From contig JANQRV010000601.1 in NCBI GenBank assembly GCA_028284395.1, positions 1-37,504 of the forward strand: DNA of 37,504 nucleotides, read 5' to 3'. This stretch comes from Saprospiraceae bacterium (lineage in GTDB: Bacteria > Bacteroidota > Bacteroidia > Chitinophagales > Saprospiraceae). The translations under genes and the position numbers were made by a program. Positions 34,364 through 37,504 of this stretch are shown piece by piece; the first letter of the stretch is position 1, and every line of letters begins with the position of its first letter. The notes below the pieces were generated by a model that did not search any database, had not been told where the DNA came from, and was given only the letters and a program-made list of their open reading frames with translations.

Positions 34364-34391
34364 AAGTCTAAAGAAACTAGTCTTTAAACTT
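34364..34391 (+). promoter_or_regulatory. Operator-like inverted repeat at the likely transcription start
   Basis: The arms aagtctaaaga (34364-34374) and tctttaaactt (34381-34391) pair with one mismatch over 11 bp, with six bases between. They begin at the base after the -7 element and so cover the expected transcription start. This is the classic position for autorepression by the HTH protein encoded just downstream. Confidence 0.5.
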
Positions 34392-34407
34392 CACCAAAAC
34401 CTAACCA

Positions 34408-34683
34408 ATGGAAGATCAGGCTAAAAGAGATAAAAAACTAGATGCTCCGAATCTGGCGTCGATCCTCCAGGCGGAATGCATTCGTCAAACAGAACTCTCA
34501 AGAGACTCGGGAATTCGCAAAGAGACACTCTGCCGTCTGATCAACGGCAAACAAAAAGTGAGCAAGCTTACCCTGAATAAGATCCTGAGAAGTATTCACA
34601 GATTATCGGGCAATTACTCGTATACAATCGAATGCATTCGCACACAAAAAAAGGAGGACATGTACGACCAAATCCTCCCCTAA
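34408..34683 (+). CDS. Small XRE-like helix-turn-helix protein (second paralogue)
   Basis: A 91-aa protein. The helix-turn-helix is RQTELSRDSGIRKETLCRLINGKQ, followed by LTLNKILRSIHRLSGNYSYTIECI. It is a paralogue of the protein at 33917-34141, with a longer charged N-terminus (EDQAKRDKKLDAPN) and C-terminus (RTQKKEDMYDQILP). A consensus promoter and an operator-like inverted repeat lie just upstream, suggesting that it controls its own expression. A tandem pair of similar small regulators without visible target genes resembles an accessory or phage-derived remnant, but no other such genes are in the window. Confidence 0.78.
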   Translation: MEDQAKRDKKLDAPNLASILQAECIRQTELSRDSGIRKETLCRLINGKQKVSKLTLNKILRSIHRLSGNYSYTIECIRTQKKEDMYDQILP

Positions 34684-35224
34684 GCTTTATTAGAAAAGCT
34701 AATTATTTTGTACTCTATAAATATAATCAAAACTTCTTTTAAAACCAATACGAGCAAGTCACATTTTAAAAACCGGAACAGCTTGAGAAAAGTCTAGATT
34801 ATTTTGTACAACACCCGCAACAAACCTTCTCTAAGCTTTCCTTTAAACCTCCAAAAATGGACTATCTATTTACATTGGTAATCCCATACCCGGGATTTAC
34901 AAACAGAGCTACTGTTCCTATGTATTTCGTGGATCGAGTGCAATCGACTCGACTACAATTGGTGTTCAAACTCTTTGAATCCTAATCATATGTAGGACAT
35001 GGATTGAGTGCCGTTGGGGGTTCTGAACCTGGTTCAACTTTTTTTCAGCTGTGGTATTTACCCTGTATTTCCCCAATTAACCGAATGGTTGGTCCTCCCC
35101 AATCGGCTCTCTTTTCCTTTATCATCCTCCGTCACAGAAAGTTCACAACAACGTTTACACGGAACTGTATACTGGTTCTGCGGTAAACCCTTGTCCCCAT
35201 TTATTAATCAAAACAGTATGCGTT
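34684..35224 (+). other. 541-base gene-free stretch
   Basis: No convincing gene is found on either strand. It holds a 12-bp direct repeat, attattttgtac at 34702-34713 and 34798-34809, each preceded by a similar gaaaag segment, and a short inverted repeat tcgagt / actcga (34934-34952). The first part is AT-rich like the HTH region, and the last 150 bases probably include the leader of the TonB-C gene. Confidence 0.5.
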
Positions 35225-35662
35225 ATGAAAAAGCTAAGTTTTGTACTGCTATTGGCATGCTTTGTTGCCTCGTCAATTTCTGCAAACCCGATCCCCCCAG
35301 TTTCATTGGAAGTCGACACCTTGAGCCATCCAGATGGTTCCTTGGAACAATTACCCCAATTTCCCGGGGGGAATTCAGAATTATTGACCTTTTTATTGAA
35401 GAAGCTTCAATATCCGGCAAAAGCAATTAAAAATCGAACGGAAGGTGTCGTTAAAGTCAGTTTCGTTGTTGATCGTCAGGGCCGCCTCCATTTCCCAACC
35501 ATTATTCAGGAAATTGGAGACGGCTGCGGACAAACCGTTCAGAGCGTTCTCCAAGAAGACGACATGCCTTTGTGGGAACCGGGAATTCGCAATGGTCGGC
35601 CCTTTCCCGTCAAACTAATTCTAAAAGTGAGATTTCAATTAGTTTATGAAAAGCGGCCTTGA
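35225..35662 (+). CDS. Exported TonB C-terminal-domain protein
   Basis: A 145-aa protein with a signal peptide (1-20, LSFVLLLACFVASSISANP) and then one TonB_C domain: LEQLPQFPGGNSELLTFLLKKLQYPAKA, EGVVKVSFVVDRQGRLHF, PLWEPGIRNGRPFPVKLILKV. The layout is that of Bacteroidota TonB-C proteins, but the usual N-terminal membrane anchor and long proline-rich linker are missing; the signal looks cleavable. It is therefore probably a soluble periplasmic adaptor and not the energy transducer itself. It stands alone, and a hairpin separates it from the convergent propeller gene. Confidence 0.9.
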   Translation: MKKLSFVLLLACFVASSISANPIPPVSLEVDTLSHPDGSLEQLPQFPGGNSELLTFLLKKLQYPAKAIKNRTEGVVKVSFVVDRQGRLHFPTIIQEIGDGCGQTVQSVLQEDDMPLWEPGIRNGRPFPVKLILKVRFQLVYEKRP

Positions 35663-35673
35663 CCTATAATGGC

Positions 35674-35710
35674 CTACCGGTCAGACGGCTTAGAGCCGTC
35701 AGACCGGTAG
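35674..35710. repeat. Hairpin-only copy (G) of the composite repeat between convergent genes
   Basis: The arms ctaccggtcagacggct (35674-35690) and agccgtcagaccggtag (35694-35710) pair with one mismatch around the loop tag. It is the same core as the hairpins at 11283, 18322 and 20921, extended by ctac / gtag. It lies between the stops of the TonB-C gene and the propeller gene. No T-tract follows on either strand, so it resembles a REP element more than a classic terminator, though it may still block readthrough both ways. Confidence 0.8.
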
Positions 35711-35721
35711 CTATTTCACTA

Positions 35722-37504
35722 CTAGTTCTTCTTCAACCCCTGCCCCTCAATCTTCGGCGCCTGCGTAGCCGTCACTGCCGTCTCCAACGACGGCAATACA
35801 TCATTTACAATTCCGGAAAGCTTGGTTTTTGCCTCCGCTAGTGCGTTCAGACTCCGATCGAAGGCTTTTTTATGGTTGCCGGTTGGCCCGTAAGTCGACC
35901 GCAAAGCAGCAAATCCGACAAAACCCGCACTGGGCCCGGGTTCGTTGCGTTCGCCAATTTCATTTTTACTCTTCAAGCCGTTGACTGTTTTGTCGAGGCC
36001 GTCCAATTGCGTTTTAGCCTGGTACAAATCGGCGATCAAATCCGCCGGCTGCTCATCGGCTTGTGATAAAGCGCGTCCCAGTGCATCCAATTTCTTAATG
36101 GCCTTGCGCAATCCCATCCTTACCACACTCATATCTTCCTGGTATTGCATGTATTTCTGCTGGAAGGCCGCAATTTCTTCGATGGAGGCCCCTTCTAAAG
36201 TTCCTTTTTCCAGTGGTACTACTTCAAATTCCCGGGGCTCCGACAAGTCCGTCCACTGCCCATCCACTTTTTTGGAAAGCGTCACGGTGTAAGTGCCGGG
36301 AAGCGCTTTGATGCCACCGCCAAAAAAGCTCTGCTGCGGTTTTGGTCGATCCAGGGGTACGACATCTTTAGAGGCGAGACTTAAGTCCCAGCTCACCCGC
36401 TGGATGCCGGCCGCGTTCTTGCCTTTGATTTGTTTGACGGTCTTGCCTTCGCTGTCCTTGACCGTAAGATAAATGGCGGGTGCTTCCTGGCGCATTTCTG
36501 CTTCGAGCGACTCCCATCCCGGAAAGGGAATACTCTTGTTTTCTTTCGCCAATTTTTTCTCGCTTTCCTTCCGCATATCTTTTAAAGACTTCAATTTGTC
36601 TTTGAGGTAGTAGGTAAAAGTCGCCCCGTAATCCGGGTTGGGAGCAGCGTATTCAGCGTCTCCTTGGCCGTATAGTTCGTCTAACTGAGCATACCAAAAA
36701 GCCTTTCTGGTGTCAAATAGCATTGCTTCGTTGGAGGCCAGAGCATCTCCATCGACACTGCGCAGAGCGGAATAGTCGTCCAGAATAAAGAATCCCCGTC
36801 CGAAAGAAGCGGCTACCAAATCATTCTCCCGTCGTTGGATCGTAATATCGCGGAAGGAAATAGTCGGTAAACCACCCTTCAACTGAATCCATTTGTCGCC
36901 TCCGTCTCGCGTAAAATAAATGCCGTATTCGGTGGCGAGGAACATCAGGTCACTTTGAATATGATCCTGAACCAGTCTCCAAACCAATAATTTCTCCGGA
37001 AGATTACCGGTGATCAATTTCCAGGTTTTGCCCTTATTCGTGCTCTTGGCCAGGTAGGGTTTGTAATCCCCGTATTTATGGTTGTCCAGTGCGATGTAAA
37101 CGGTATTTGCATCAAACAAGTCCGCCCGAATATCATTGACAAAGGCGGTGGCAGGCACGCCGGAAATTTTTCCGACCGATAATTGGCGCCAATTCTCGCC
37201 TCCATCTTCAGTTACCTGAATCAATCCGTCGTCGGTGCCGGCATATAACAGGCCTTCCTGCTTGGGGGATTCCGACAAAGAGGTAATGGTATTGTAATTG
37301 GACATGGCCCCCACATCCCAGGCATTGTCATAGCTTTGTTCTTTGCCCATAATTGGTAGAGAAAGCCGTTCCTGGTTTTTGGTCAGGTCGCCGGAAATGG
37401 CCGTCCAGTCATCTCCGCGGTTATCCGAACGCCAGACGCGATACGACGCAAAATAGAGTCGCGTCGGACTAAACGGACTGACTAAAATCGGAGCATCCCA
37501 ATTG
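35722..37504 (-). CDS. VPS10/BNR beta-propeller protein, 5' end beyond window
   Basis: The reading frame is open from the right edge (first full codon at 37503) to the TAG at 35722, 593 residues, with the N-terminus missing. The visible start NWDAPILVSPFSPTRLYFAS and VWRSDNRGDDWTAISGDL are hallmarks of the large exported sortilin/VPS10-type BNR-repeat proteins of Bacteroidota. Further Asp-box motifs follow (TEDGGENWRQLS, STNKGKTWKLI, TRDGGDKWIQL). The C-terminal part (about 300-593) has a beta domain (AGIQRVSWDLSLASK, PGTYTVTLSKKVDGQW) and a helical stretch (YQEDMSVVRMGLRKAIKKLDALGRAL). The function of this family is unsettled; binding of secreted proteins or glycans is suspected. The internal Met at 37350 is not the true start. 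Confidence 0.88.
   Translation of the reverse strand, partial: NWDAPILVSPFSPTRLYFASYRVWRSDNRGDDWTAISGDLTKNQERLSLPIMGKEQSYDNAWDVGAMSNYNTITSLSESPKQEGLLYAGTDDGLIQVTEDGGENWRQLSVGKISGVPATAFVNDIRADLFDANTVYIALDNHKYGDYKPYLAKSTNKGKTWKLITGNLPEKLLVWRLVQDHIQSDLMFLATEYGIYFTRDGGDKWIQLKGGLPTISFRDITIQRRENDLVAASFGRGFFILDDYSALRSVDGDALASNEAMLFDTRKAFWYAQLDELYGQGDAEYAAPNPDYGATFTYYLKDKLKSLKDMRKESEKKLAKENKSIPFPGWESLEAEMRQEAPAIYLTVKDSEGKTVKQIKGKNAAGIQRVSWDLSLASKDVVPLDRPKPQQSFFGGGIKALPGTYTVTLSKKVDGQWTDLSEPREFEVVPLEKGTLEGASIEEIAAFQQKYMQYQEDMSVVRMGLRKAIKKLDALGRALSQADEQPADLIADLYQAKTQLDGLDKTVNGLKSKNEIGERNEPGPSAGFVGFAALRSTYGPTGNHKKAFDRSLNALAEAKTKLSGIVNDVLPSLETAVTATQAPKIEGQGLKKN

Noticed and set aside
33917..34683. Toxin-antitoxin module
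   Set aside because: Both small proteins are helix-turn-helix paralogues; no toxin-like ORF overlaps or adjoins either of them.

Overview
The window looks like a chromosome segment of a free-living Bacteroidota, most likely from the Saprospiria (Lewinella/Haliscomenobacter-like). That placement is inference from gene content: a one-protein hybrid two-component system, LytS/LytTR regulators, a MacB/FtsX-type permease of the Bacteroidota kind, DUF4403, GH140, a four-helix-bundle (S23/IVP) protein, TonB-C, no Shine-Dalgarno sequences before the starts, and one clear TAnnTTTG promoter. GC content looks close to 50% by eye, except for an AT-rich stretch at about 33.74-35.2 kb. No rRNA, tRNA, CRISPR array, transposase or phage gene was seen.

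Layout. 1-5.5 kb: a 3'-truncated glycosidase-like gene, which runs off the left edge, directly behind a large hybrid sensor/AraC regulator. 5.6-11 kb: an orphan MacB-type permease, two GNAT acetyltransferases, an exported pirin and a small membrane protein, with one clear intrinsic terminator. 11-17.3 kb: a large repeat element, a PcfJ-like gene, and an operon of two catalytically degenerate formylglycine-generating-enzyme (FGE)-fold proteins, an ECF sigma factor and a membrane protein that looks like its anti-sigma factor. 17.4-19.2 kb: an AraC-GyrI regulator and a GyrI-like protein on the plus strand, separated by another repeat element. 19.2-25.1 kb: SGNH hydrolase, bicupin, serine hydrolase-TPR and a LytS/LytTR two-component pair. 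25.2-29.3 kb: a NagX-like membrane acyltransferase, a GH140-type glycosidase, DUF2461 and SRPBCC proteins. 29.4-33.7 kb: a TolB-like/TPR/LytTR regulator, the IVP gene, a NuiA-like nuclease inhibitor and a DUF4403 lipoprotein. 33.7-35.7 kb: two small paralogous HTH genes and an exported TonB-C protein. 35.7 kb to the end: a 5'-truncated VPS10/BNR beta-propeller protein.

The most unusual signal is a dispersed composite repeat. It has a run of short hairpins, with core arms cggtcagacggct / agccgtctgaccg, followed by a low-complexity A/C-rich tail built from triplets such as AGC AAC CAT and AGA AGC CAT. Three copies fill the gap between co-directional genes from the upstream stop codon to, or almost to, the next start codon. 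A fourth is tail only, and a fifth is tail only with the 9-bp unit repeated six times. One full copy points into the 3' end of an opposing gene, and a hairpin-only copy separates two convergent genes. I read it as an uncharacterised mobile or expanding intergenic module that may also shape expression inside operons. The second candidate for new biology is the FGE-like/ECF operon, in which both FGE-fold proteins lack the catalytic cysteines.
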